This document shows, in pieces, positions 1-5,792 of a stretch of DNA of 6,868 nucleotides; the stretch's first letter is position 1; every line of letters begins with the position of its first letter. The DNA is taken from positions 1 to 6,868 of the forward strand of contig CAIMNT010000035.1 in the NCBI GenBank assembly GCA_903842855.1. The letters run 5' to 3'. Source of the DNA: an uncultured Actinomycetes bacterium. Its GTDB lineage: Bacteria > Actinomycetota > Actinomycetes > Nanopelagicales > Nanopelagicaceae. Under the pieces are notes generated by a model. It ran no database searches. It saw only the letters and a program-made list of their open reading frames with translations, and had not been told where the DNA came from. Made by a program: the position numbers and the translations under genes.

Positions 1-183
1 CTTTGCAGCAACCTTCTTAGCAGCTGGCTTAGCAGCAGCCTTCTTACGGCGCTTTGGAGCAACCTTCTTTGCTACTGGAGCTGCCTTCTTAGCAGCGGCC
101 TTCTTACGACGCTTTGGAGCTGGAGCTGCCTTAGCAGCGGCCTTCTTGCGACGCTTTGGAGCAGTTTTCTTAGCTGCAGCCAT
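1..183 (-). CDS. Lysine/alanine-rich histone H1-like basic protein, N-terminal part (runs off left edge)
   Basis: The minus-strand frame opens with ATG at 183-181 and stays open to the window edge, giving 61 residues without a stop, so the gene is cut. The protein is almost only Lys, Arg, Ala, Pro and Val and contains an 11-residue unit, APKRRKKAAAK, at residues 8-18, 22-32 and 42-52, separated by Ala/Pro/Lys linkers. Such low-complexity basic sequence resembles bacterial histone H1-like proteins and the basic tails of actinobacterial HU, which bind DNA through charge and help compact the nucleoid; that role is inferred. A Shine-Dalgarno GGAGA lies five bases before the ATG. Lysine is coded by AAG nearly everywhere (a single AAA, at codon 6), which suggests selection for high expression. 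It could instead be the basic N-terminal extension of another nucleic-acid-binding protein, because the rest is not visible. Reading frame is very likely real; function moderate. Confidence 0.8.
   Translation of the reverse strand, partial: MAAAKKTAPKRRKKAAAKAAPAPKRRKKAAAKKAAPVAKKVAPKRRKKAAAKPAAKKVAAK
28..162 (-). repeat. Three 33-bp in-frame coding repeats in the basic protein
   Basis: Three near-identical 33-base units lie at 130-162, 88-120 and 28-60 (read leftwards), each coding APKRRKKAAAK. They differ from one another at only a few, mostly third-codon positions (for example CGTCGC, CGTCGT and CGCCGT for the Arg-Arg pair). Spacings are 9 and 27 bases, both multiples of three, so the frame is kept. 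This is an intragenic amino-acid repeat array, likely able to expand and contract by recombination or slippage. Confidence 0.9.
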
Positions 184-301
184 TTACATCTCCTATCAGA
201 ATGGTTCGATCCGTCACCGAACCTGTTCAAGGAGAATCGTGACAGTAATTACATGAAGAAGCCACTATTTTCGATATAAAAGTGAGTGCGTGTCGCAACA
301 A
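184..301 (-). promoter_or_regulatory. Leader and candidate promoter of the basic-protein gene
   Basis: Read on the minus strand, this region lies between the MFS stop codon and the ATG at 183 and extends into the MFS tail. One candidate promoter is TTGTTG (301-296), a 17-base spacer and TATATC (278-273). A second possible -10 is TGTAAT (253-248), which has no good -35. The leader carries an inverted repeat, GGTTCG at 203-208 and CGAACC at 218-223 (six pairs, nine-base loop), which would form a hairpin about 15 bases before the Shine-Dalgarno. No experimental start is known; the promoter calls are weak, while the inverted repeat is directly visible. Confidence 0.35.
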
Positions 302-1620
302 TATTTTTCGGATTTTTTGTGCTGTTTTGCAGTTTTGGTAGTCGAAATCCTAACTCGGATCTTCTCCGGTTCTTTTTTATTTCGCTGTTCTATTGCATAG
401 GAATTTGTTTGCAAATCGAAATTTCGAAATTCAGAGAGCTTTGCGGAGGTGAGCGATACCAATGCCATACAGAGCAGGCCACCGGAGATAACTGAAGTGC
501 GCAGAGAGGTGAGCGCCGCTGTCGTACCGGCGCGTAACTGAGCCGAAAGGGGGCCAACTGAGTAAGAAAGCAGTTCTAGACCGGCCAATCGACCGCGAAA
601 CTCATCATCAATCGTCTGATTCCACATCGTATTTCGGCAAAGAGCGCTTACCTGGTCAGATGCACCTGCTAAACCTAGAAAAAGTAGCACTAGCCAGAGA
701 GAATTTGTTGTTCCTGCAAGGGCGATGCAGGCTCCCCATCCAATAGCCGCTATTGCAATCGCTCTACCATGCTTGTTGAAACCCTTGATCCAACCGCTGG
801 TAGCGGTAACCAGGATTGATCCAAATATTCCAGCAGAGTAAAAGAAGCCTAAAGCCCAGCGCGAGTGAATTTGATCTGCCCAAAACGGGAAGAGCGCATT
901 TGGCATCGCGAAGAACATTGCGATCAGATCAACAATATAGGTGCCCAGAAGGTCTTTGCGGGAGGCGGCATATTGCAGCCCACCAAACATCGCTTTGATC
1001 GATTTAGTTGCTCCGTCTCGTAGTGGAGGAACTGAGGCGATGCGAAGCATAAATCCGACGGAGATGACATAGGAGATGATGTCGATCCCAAAGGCGGTTT
1101 TTACACCACTTGTGGCGATGATTACGCCAGCAACTGCCGGACCGATGATGGCGCTAAATTGCCAGCGCAGGGACATCAGAGCCATGGCCGAGGGGAGATC
1201 TTCGTGATCTACCAAGCGCGGAATCATTGCGCTGTAACTGGGTCCTTGGAGTCCATCAACCGCTGAAAATCCTGCTCCAACAAGGTACAGGAGAAGGAGG
1301 TGTGGATGGTGAAGGAGAGAGTTGCCGAGCAATATTGCAGAGAGTAGTAGTGCTCCGGCTTCACATCGCCACACCATCTTCTTGCGGTCAACTGTGTCAG
1401 CCAAAACTCCACCCCAGAGCGCGAAAATAATGAGGGGAATTATTTCTACAGCGCCCATTGCACCGACGGCGATATATGAGTTGGTTAACTCTTTGATTTG
1501 GAAGGGAAGTGCGACGATCGTCAGCGACGAACCGAATCGCGTTACAACTCCTGAAATGAAGATGTAGCGCAAGTTCTTGTTTTTACGCAGGGGTGATAGA
1601 TCTACTGCAAATCGCGCCAT
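265..1620 (-). CDS. MFS permease, drug-exporter-like (DHA3/MFS_3 type)
   Basis: A 451-residue membrane protein of the major facilitator superfamily, probably a proton-driven exporter in the cytoplasmic membrane; the substrate cannot be read from the sequence. Hydrophobic segments run through residues about 18-40, 48-72, 88-122, 155-195, 226-245, 257-275, 287-318 and 375-392, consistent with a 10-12 helix fold. The loop after the second helix has motif A, GGVLADTVDRKK (70-81). A conserved stretch, WNQTIDDEFRGRLAG (333-347), resembles the loop before the last helix pair in MFS_3/EntS-like proteins. The core ends near residue 402 with EFRNFD, where relatives usually stop; a polar, basic 49-residue tail follows (see findings). 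The ATG at 1620 is nine bases after the panB stop with only a weak ribosome site, suggesting co-transcription or translational coupling with panB. Family confident, role unknown. Confidence 0.87.
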   Translation of the reverse strand: MARFAVDLSPLRKNKNLRYIFISGVVTRFGSSLTIVALPFQIKELTNSYIAVGAMGAVEIIPLIIFALWGGVLADTVDRKKMVWRCEAGALLLSAILLGNSLLHHPHLLLLYLVGAGFSAVDGLQGPSYSAMIPRLVDHEDLPSAMALMSLRWQFSAIIGPAVAGVIIATSGVKTAFGIDIISYVISVGFMLRIASVPPLRDGATKSIKAMFGGLQYAASRKDLLGTYIVDLIAMFFAMPNALFPFWADQIHSRWALGFFYSAGIFGSILVTATSGWIKGFNKHGRAIAIAAIGWGACIALAGTTNSLWLVLLFLGLAGASDQVSALCRNTMWNQTIDDEFRGRLAGLELLSYSVGPLSAQLRAGTTAALTSLRTSVISGGLLCMALVSLTSAKLSEFRNFDLQTNSYAIEQRNKKEPEKIRVRISTTKTAKQHKKSEKYCCDTHSLLYRK

Positions 1621-1629
1621 CAGCCGAGC

Positions 1630-2439
1630 CTAGTGAAATGTCTGTTCTTCGGCGGGGAAAATACCTTCAGCAACATCTGTAGCCCACTCTTTAACTCCTT
1701 GCGAGATTTCTTCCCTCAGATTGCGATATGCCTTGGCGAATTTTGGGGCTTTTTCGGTGAGACCCATGAGATCGGTCCAGACAATGACTTGGGCATCACA
1801 TCCAGCACCAGCACCAATTCCAATCACCGGTATCGCCAGTGTTTTAGCTATCTCGGCAGCTAACTCTGCGGGAACCATTTCGAGCACGATGGCAAATACT
1901 CCAGCGCCTTGCAGCGCCTGCGCATCCTTCAAGATCTTTGCTGCCCCCTCATCTCGCCCTTGCACTTTAAAGCCACCCAGTGCATAAACAGATTGCGGGG
2001 TGAGACCAAGATGGCCCATCACGGGGATTCCGGCAGCAATAAGCTTCTTGATTTGAGGGACGACCTTCTTGCCACCTTCAAGTTTTACGGCGTGCACCCT
2101 CGCCTCTTTAAATAAACGGGTTGCACTTTCTAGGGCAGCCTTGGGAGATTTCTCGTAGCTTCCGAAAGGCAGATCCGCAACCACCATCGCTTTGGTGGAG
2201 CCCCGGACAACTGCCCGTGAGAGCATGATCATTTGATCGAGTGTCACGGGAATCGTGTTCTCTTCACCGAGGAAATTGTTTCCAGCACTGTCGCCAACTA
2301 GAAGTACTGGGATCCCGGCGCTATCAAATATTGAGGCGGTCATCTCTTCGTAACTTGTGATCATCGCCCATTTTTCGCCACGTGCTTTCTTGGCGGCTAG
2401 GTCAGATATGGAAACGCGGCGAGTGTGTCCGTTAGACAT
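1630..2439 (-). CDS. panB: 3-methyl-2-oxobutanoate hydroxymethyltransferase (ketopantoate hydroxymethyltransferase)
   Basis: Cytosolic enzyme of pantothenate (vitamin B5, hence coenzyme A) synthesis: it moves a hydroxymethyl group from 5,10-methylenetetrahydrofolate to 2-oxoisovalerate, giving ketopantoate. The 269 residues match the usual family length and form one TIM barrel. Visible family motifs are LLVGDS (46-51; D50 is a metal ligand), VADLPFGSY (87-95; D89 is a metal ligand), AVKLEGG (117-123; K119), MGHLGLTPQSV (141-151; H143), the catalytic glutamate in VLEMVP (E187) and GIGAGAGCDAQ (207-217). In that last motif relatives usually have Pro where this protein has Ala211/Gly212, a mild change. 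The ATG at 2439 has an excellent ribosome site (AAGGGGA, five bases between GGGG and ATG). It is the first gene of a leftward unit with the MFS permease and diverges from nadE. Identity is secure. Confidence 0.97.
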   Translation of the reverse strand: MSNGHTRRVSISDLAAKKARGEKWAMITSYEEMTASIFDSAGIPVLLVGDSAGNNFLGEENTIPVTLDQMIMLSRAVVRGSTKAMVVADLPFGSYEKSPKAALESATRLFKEARVHAVKLEGGKKVVPQIKKLIAAGIPVMGHLGLTPQSVYALGGFKVQGRDEGAAKILKDAQALQGAGVFAIVLEMVPAELAAEIAKTLAIPVIGIGAGAGCDAQVIVWTDLMGLTEKAPKFAKAYRNLREEISQGVKEWATDVAEGIFPAEEQTFH

Positions 2440-2456
2440 GATTTCCCCTTAAGGCT

Positions 2457-2477
2457 CGCGGCCAGTTCTGGTCCGCG
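2457..2477. repeat. GC-rich inverted repeat in the panB leader
   Basis: CGCGG-CCAG at 2457-2465 is followed by TT and then CTGG-T-CCGCG at 2468-2477: nine base pairs with one unpaired T (2472) and a two-base loop (realistically a four-base loop with eight pairs). In a panB transcript this hairpin would end six bases before the Shine-Dalgarno (2450-2444). It could affect panB translation, or act at DNA level as an operator. There is no T-run, so it is not an intrinsic terminator. Confidence 0.6.
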
Positions 2478-2480
2478 GCT

Positions 2481-2490
2481 ACTTCGAAGT
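2481..2490. repeat. Perfect 10-bp palindrome ACTTCGAAGT, candidate operator
   Basis: ACTTCGAAGT reads identically on both strands and sits near the middle of the panB/nadE divergent region, four bases from the neighbouring inverted repeat. Its position just upstream of the candidate nadE -35 element fits a repressor or activator site, but the symmetry alone cannot name a regulator. Confidence 0.4.
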
Positions 2491-2536
2491 CTACCCGCTC
2501 TGTTGAGAAGAGCATCAGCGCAGGTAGGATTTGTAT

Positions 2537-4243
2537 ATGAGCCCACAGGCGAGTGGCCAATTACGCGTAGGTCTAGCGCAGGTCAATCCGACCGTGGGCG
2601 CCTTGGAATCCAACGCGGATCTAATCTTTGAGTACGCCCAGAAGGCCTCAGCCGCAGGTGCGCACCTTTTGGTACTGCCCGAAATGGTTTTGACTGGCTA
2701 TCCCGTAGAAGATCTGGCAAACCGCTCATCTTTCCGACGGGCGTCGCGCAAAGCCATAACGGAGCTCGCTGGGCGACTGGCGGTATGTGGCGAGTTAGTG
2801 TGCGTCGTTGGCTACCTAGACGAGAGCGCTTCGCGCCGCCCTCAAAATGCAGTGGCGGTTATACATCGTGGAAAAATTGTCGCGACCTACATCAAGCATC
2901 ACCTTCCTAACTACGGCGTCTTTGATGAATTCAGAAATTTCGTTCCAGGAGATAAATCTCTGGTATTTCGATTACATGGAATCGATGTCGGCGTCGCCAT
3001 TTGTGAAGATATCTGGCGAGAACAAGGTCCAGTCGCTGAACTAGCTACCAGGAGAGTCGGGCTAGTAATAGTTCCCAACGGCAGCCCCTTCGAGCGGAAC
3101 AAGGACGATGTAAGAGCCGCTCTGGTCCGCCGTAGAGCGAGAGAGATTGACGCGCCGGTGCTGTATGTAAATATGACTGGTGGACAAGATGATCTGGTTT
3201 TCGACGGCGATAGCATCGCGGTCGCTGCAAATGGTGTGACTATTGCTCGGGCACCTCAATTTGAAGATGGCTTAATGATCGTCGACGTTGAGGCCAAATA
3301 TCAGTCCAGTAGCCCCGATGTAATAATCAGCGAGGCTCGCGTTCCGAGTTACCCAAAGATCGAACACGGGGCCGCTTCCAGACTTGATACAGAGGCTGAG
3401 ATATGGCAGGCACTTGTTGTAGGGCTACGCGATTATGTGAAGAAGAATGCTTTCCCCTCCGTCCTATTGGGTCTTTCCGGTGGAATTGATTCGGCCGTTA
3501 CAGCGGCGATAGCCGCCGATGCGGTGGGCGCCAAGAGGGTATTTGGAATCGCTCTTCCCAGCCGGTACTCATCGGAACATTCCATCGGAGATGCTGCAGA
3601 ATCCGCACGACGTATCGGATTAAATTTCCGAGTTGTTGAGATTCAGCCCATGGTTGATAGCTTTCTGAACTCGTTAAACCTCACTGGACTTGCCGAAGAG
3701 AACCTACAAGCCAGAGTTCGTGGAACCACCCTGATGGGGTTATCCAATCAGGAGGGCCATTTAGTGCTGGCGACCGGAAACAAGTCCGAGTTAGCAGTTG
3801 GTTACTCCACTTTGTACGGAGATGCGGTGGGAGGTTACGCCCCGATTAAGGATCTGCTTAAGTCAGAGGTTTGGGCGCTAGCGCGTTGGCGGAACAAGGT
3901 GGCGACCAGTCGGGGAGAGCAACAGCCAATCCCAGTGAACTCCATTATCAAAGAGCCGAGCGCGGAACTACGGCCAGATCAAAAAGATAGCGACTCGCTT
4001 CCTTCCTATGATCTTCTCGATCAATTGCTCACTATCTACATTGAGAACGATGGTGGGCTACAAGGCTTGCTCTCTGCGGGATTCGATAGCGAATTAGCCA
4101 CTCGAGTCATTCAGATGGTCGATCGCGCGGAATATAAACGTAGGCAATATCCACCTGGGCCGAAGATTTCGCGGCGCGCCTTTGGAAAGGATCGCCGCCT
4201 ACCTATAACTTCAGGCTGGCGTGAGAGAGCCGGGCTGCAGTAG
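2537..4243 (+). CDS. nadE: Glutamine-dependent NAD+ synthetase
   Basis: Last step of NAD synthesis: ATP-dependent amidation of nicotinate adenine dinucleotide, with ammonia released from glutamine and channelled between domains. Residues about 9-260 form the nitrilase-type glutaminase domain, with the triad E49 (in LPEM), K120 (in IKHHLPNYGVFDE) and C156 (in ICEDIW). Residues about 285-568 form the synthetase domain, with the ATP-binding loop SGGIDS (314-319), ENLQARVRGTTLM (388-400), ATGNKSE (412-418) and the C-terminal KRRQYPPGPKISRRAFGKDR (534-553). At 568 residues it has the length of the common two-domain bacterial form. The frame is open from a TTG at 2531, but the ATG at 2537 is preferred: AGGA (2526-2529) lies seven bases before it, whereas it lies one base before the TTG. 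The start may instead be leaderless (see findings). Diverges from panB; followed by the metY leader. All key residues are present. Confidence 0.96.
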   Translation: MSPQASGQLRVGLAQVNPTVGALESNADLIFEYAQKASAAGAHLLVLPEMVLTGYPVEDLANRSSFRRASRKAITELAGRLAVCGELVCVVGYLDESASRRPQNAVAVIHRGKIVATYIKHHLPNYGVFDEFRNFVPGDKSLVFRLHGIDVGVAICEDIWREQGPVAELATRRVGLVIVPNGSPFERNKDDVRAALVRRRAREIDAPVLYVNMTGGQDDLVFDGDSIAVAANGVTIARAPQFEDGLMIVDVEAKYQSSSPDVIISEARVPSYPKIEHGAASRLDTEAEIWQALVVGLRDYVKKNAFPSVLLGLSGGIDSAVTAAIAADAVGAKRVFGIALPSRYSSEHSIGDAAESARRIGLNFRVVEIQPMVDSFLNSLNLTGLAEENLQARVRGTTLMGLSNQEGHLVLATGNKSELAVGYSTLYGDAVGGYAPIKDLLKSEVWALARWRNKVATSRGEQQPIPVNSIIKEPSAELRPDQKDSDSLPSYDLLDQLLTIYIENDGGLQGLLSAGFDSELATRVIQMVDRAEYKRRQYPPGPKISRRAFGKDRRLPITSGWRERAGLQ

Positions 4244-4247
4244 TCCA

Positions 4248-4266
4248 CCAGTGATTTGTCATCTGG
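4248..4266 (+). terminator. Weak hairpin just after nadE, possible terminator
   Basis: CCAG-TGA (4248-4254) can pair with TCA-T-CTGG (4259-4266): seven pairs, one unpaired T and a four-base loop, starting five bases after the nadE stop codon. No T-run follows, so termination would be inefficient. The hairpin overlaps the -35 element of the metY promoter, so the symmetry might be coincidental. Confidence 0.25.
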
Positions 4267-4284
4267 CTCTCACCTGCTTATTAT
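4256..4284 (+). promoter_or_regulatory. Sigma70-type promoter of the metY-metX operon
   Basis: TTGTCA (4256-4261) and TATTAT (4279-4284) each match five of six consensus bases and are separated by the ideal 17 bases. A TG at 4275-4276 lies close to the extended -10 position. The predicted start, about seven bases downstream of the -10, falls at roughly 4291, the first base of the riboswitch aptamer, which supports both calls. The promoter starts about 12 bases after nadE ends, so metY-metX has its own transcript. Confidence 0.75.
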
Positions 4285-4291
4285 TTGGCTA

Positions 4292-4405
4292 GGTCATGAG
4301 TTCCAGGTTTTAGCCCCGGCTTACTGGACGGCAACCCTCCACCACGGTGGGGTGCTCCGGGTGAAGACCAGGCTAGTTGCACAGTGCAATTGGCAAGCGT
4401 GGGTA
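4292..4405 (+). promoter_or_regulatory. SAM-IV-type S-adenosylmethionine riboswitch aptamer
   Basis: The sequence follows the SAM-IV pattern as I remember it: GGTCATGAG (4292-4300), a CCAG/CTGG stem (4303-4306 with 4324-4327) enclosing AGCCCCGGCTT, then GGCAACCCTCC (4330-4340), GGTGGGGTGCTCCGGGTGA (4346-4364), and GACCAGG (4366-4372), whose GACC closes P1 with GGTC at 4292-4295. A downstream hairpin, TTGCAC/GTGCAA (4377-4389), and GGCAAGCGTGGGT (4392-4404) match the 3' hairpin and tail of this class. SAM-IV shares its ligand core with SAM-I but differs in peripheral helices and occurs in Actinobacteria, commonly before methionine genes. Binding of S-adenosylmethionine should lower expression of metY and metX. 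Assignment to SAM-IV rather than SAM-I rests on the remembered consensus and the 3' tail. Confidence 0.92.
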
Positions 4406-4448
4406 ATAAAAGTTATGGGGAGACCCTACTTTTTTGCACCCCCTAACT
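4406..4448 (+). terminator. Riboswitch expression platform with competing hairpins and a U6 run
   Basis: Two mutually exclusive structures are visible. First, a short GGG-GAGA-CCC hairpin (4417-4426) followed by TAC and a six-T run (4430-4435) resembles a weak intrinsic terminator. Second, AGTTA-T-GGGG (4411-4420) can pair with CCCC-TAACT (4440-4448): nine pairs with one bulged T. That removes the GGG strand and loops out the T-run, behaving as an antiterminator. The second structure ends five bases before the metY ribosome site (GGAGG, 4454-4458). Which fold goes with the ligand is inference; control at translation is an alternative. Confidence 0.45.
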
Positions 4449-4464
4449 TCACGGGAGGTACTTC

Positions 4465-5784
4465 ATGTCATTTTCACCAGAAAAAGCGGGCTTTGAAACT
4501 CGCCAGATCCATGCCGGCCAGGTTCCAGATCCTTCAACAGGCGCACGCGCGCTGCCCTTGTTTCAAACCACTGCATATGTATTTCGCGATACCAAGCACG
4601 CGGCAGATCTCTTTGGATTGGCAGAACTTGGAAATATTTATACCCGCTTAATGAATCCGACTCAAGATGCTGTGGAACAACGCATTGCCGCACTTGAAGG
4701 TGGAGTTGCTGCTCTGCTTGTGGCTTCAGGATCTGCTGCAACTACCTATGCGGTTTTGAACGTGGCAGAAGCTGGCGATCACATCGTCTCTTCTCCCAGC
4801 CTTTACGGCGGAACATATAACTTGTTCCACTACACCCTTCCGAAATTCGGAATCGAGGTTACCTTTGTTGAGAACCCGGATGACCCAGAGTCCTGGCGCA
4901 AGGCAGTCCGTCCAAATACAAAGGCATTTTTCGGCGAGACAATTTCAAATCCTAAAAATGACATCCTTGATATCGAAACGGTTGCCAAGATTGCTCATGA
5001 AAATGGCGTTCCGCTCATCGTTGATAACACGGTGGCGACTCCATTTCTCATTCGCCCTATTGAGCACGGCGCAGATGTTGTGGTCCACTCTGCAACTAAA
5101 TTCTTATCAGGTCACGGAAATTCCATTGTTGGCGCAATCGTTGACTCGGGAAACTTTGACTATGCGCTGCAGAAAGAGAAATTTCCAAACTTCAATGAGC
5201 CAGATCCTTCTTACCATGGCTTGGTCTACGCACAGGCGCTCGGCGTTGGATCGGCCTTTGGGGCAAACCTCTCGTATATTTTTAAAATTCGTCTAACTCT
5301 GCTTCGGGACACCGGAGCTGCAGTAAGCCCATTTAATGCTTGGTTATTGGCCCTTGGCCTTGAGACCCTCTCTCTTCGCATTGAACGGCATATAGAAAAT
5401 GCCAAGGCGGTTGCCGCATATCTTGAGTCGCATCCCCAAGTTGAAAAGGTGAACTACGCTGACCTCGCCTCGTCACCTTGGCACCATCTCGCAAGGAAGT
5501 ACGCGCCTCACGGCACGGGTGCGGTTCTCTCCTTTGAAATCAAAGGTGGAATTGAGGCGGGTAAGAAGTTTGTGGAGGGGCTAACACTTCACTCACATGT
5601 CGCGAACATTGGCGACGTACGTTCGCTGGTAATTCACCCAGCATCAACAACTCACTCACAGCTCTCACCTGATGAGCAGTTCACAGCAGGAGTTACTCCT
5701 GGTCTAGTTCGCTTATCCGTGGGGCTTGAGAACATCGTTGATATCAAGGCTGATCTAGAAGGTGGCTTTGCTGCGGCAAGGTAA
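4465..5784 (+). CDS. metY: O-acetylhomoserine sulfhydrylase (O-acetylhomoserine aminocarboxypropyltransferase)
   Basis: PLP-dependent cytosolic enzyme of the Cys/Met metabolism family; it condenses O-acetyl-L-homoserine with sulfide to give homocysteine, by direct sulfhydrylation. The 439 residues match MetY, which is longer than MetB/MetC (about 380-400). Visible features are YTRLMNPTQ (59-67, cofactor phosphate contacts from the neighbouring subunit), ASGSAA (87-92), Y114 in SLYGGTYN stacking on the cofactor, D187 in VDNTVATP contacting the pyridine nitrogen, the Schiff-base lysine K212 in SATKFLSGHG, and R416 in PGLVRLSVGLE binding the substrate carboxylate. The insertion around KFPNFNEPDPSYHGLVY (239-255) is typical of MetY. 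The ATG at 4465 has a strong ribosome site (GGGAGGT, six bases between GGAGG and ATG). It is the first gene after the riboswitch and is followed eight bases later by metX, which makes its substrate. Secure. Confidence 0.96.
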   Translation: MSFSPEKAGFETRQIHAGQVPDPSTGARALPLFQTTAYVFRDTKHAADLFGLAELGNIYTRLMNPTQDAVEQRIAALEGGVAALLVASGSAATTYAVLNVAEAGDHIVSSPSLYGGTYNLFHYTLPKFGIEVTFVENPDDPESWRKAVRPNTKAFFGETISNPKNDILDIETVAKIAHENGVPLIVDNTVATPFLIRPIEHGADVVVHSATKFLSGHGNSIVGAIVDSGNFDYALQKEKFPNFNEPDPSYHGLVYAQALGVGSAFGANLSYIFKIRLTLLRDTGAAVSPFNAWLLALGLETLSLRIERHIENAKAVAAYLESHPQVEKVNYADLASSPWHHLARKYAPHGTGAVLSFEIKGGIEAGKKFVEGLTLHSHVANIGDVRSLVIHPASTTHSQLSPDEQFTAGVTPGLVRLSVGLENIVDIKADLEGGFAAAR

Positions 5785-5792
5785 ATAGAAGC

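Larger units (their letters stand above)
2440..2560. promoter_or_regulatory. Divergent panB/nadE control region with possible overlapping promoters
   Basis: Only 97 bases separate the two start codons. For panB (minus strand), TTGGCC (2560-2555), a 17-base spacer and TATACA (2537-2532) form a plausible promoter lying partly inside the nadE coding start. It would give a leader of about 85 bases. For nadE (plus strand), TTGAGA (2503-2508), a 16-base spacer and TAGGAT (2525-2530) form a plausible promoter whose transcript would begin at or next to the ATG at 2537. The two candidate promoters overlap, so transcription of one could hinder the other. All hexamers are partial consensus matches found by eye. 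Confidence 0.4.

Noticed and set aside
28..162. CRISPR-like or non-coding tandem repeat
   Set aside because: The 33-base units keep one reading frame, vary at third codon positions and have uneven spacers of 9 and 27 bases, so this is a coding amino-acid repeat.
203..223. tRNA T-arm-like sequence (GGTTCGATCC)
   Set aside because: It resembles a T-loop, but no acceptor, D or anticodon stem can be drawn around it on either strand; it is better explained as one arm of an inverted repeat.
306..375. T-rich runs on the plus strand as an intrinsic terminator
   Set aside because: No plus-strand gene lies upstream and no stable stem precedes the T-runs; on the minus strand these are Lys codons (AAA) of the permease tail.
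2531..2536. TTG at 2531 as the nadE start
   Set aside because: The AGGA motif would be one base from TTG, too close for a ribosome site, while the ATG two codons later is well placed.
2911..3259. Minus-strand open frames inside nadE
   Set aside because: They are shadows of the nadE coding frame, with no recognisable motifs or ribosome sites.
4256..4651. Plus-strand open frame of 131 codons across the metY leader
   Set aside because: It begins with a TTG lying in the promoter, runs through the riboswitch aptamer and overlaps the metY start in another frame; its composition is not protein-like.
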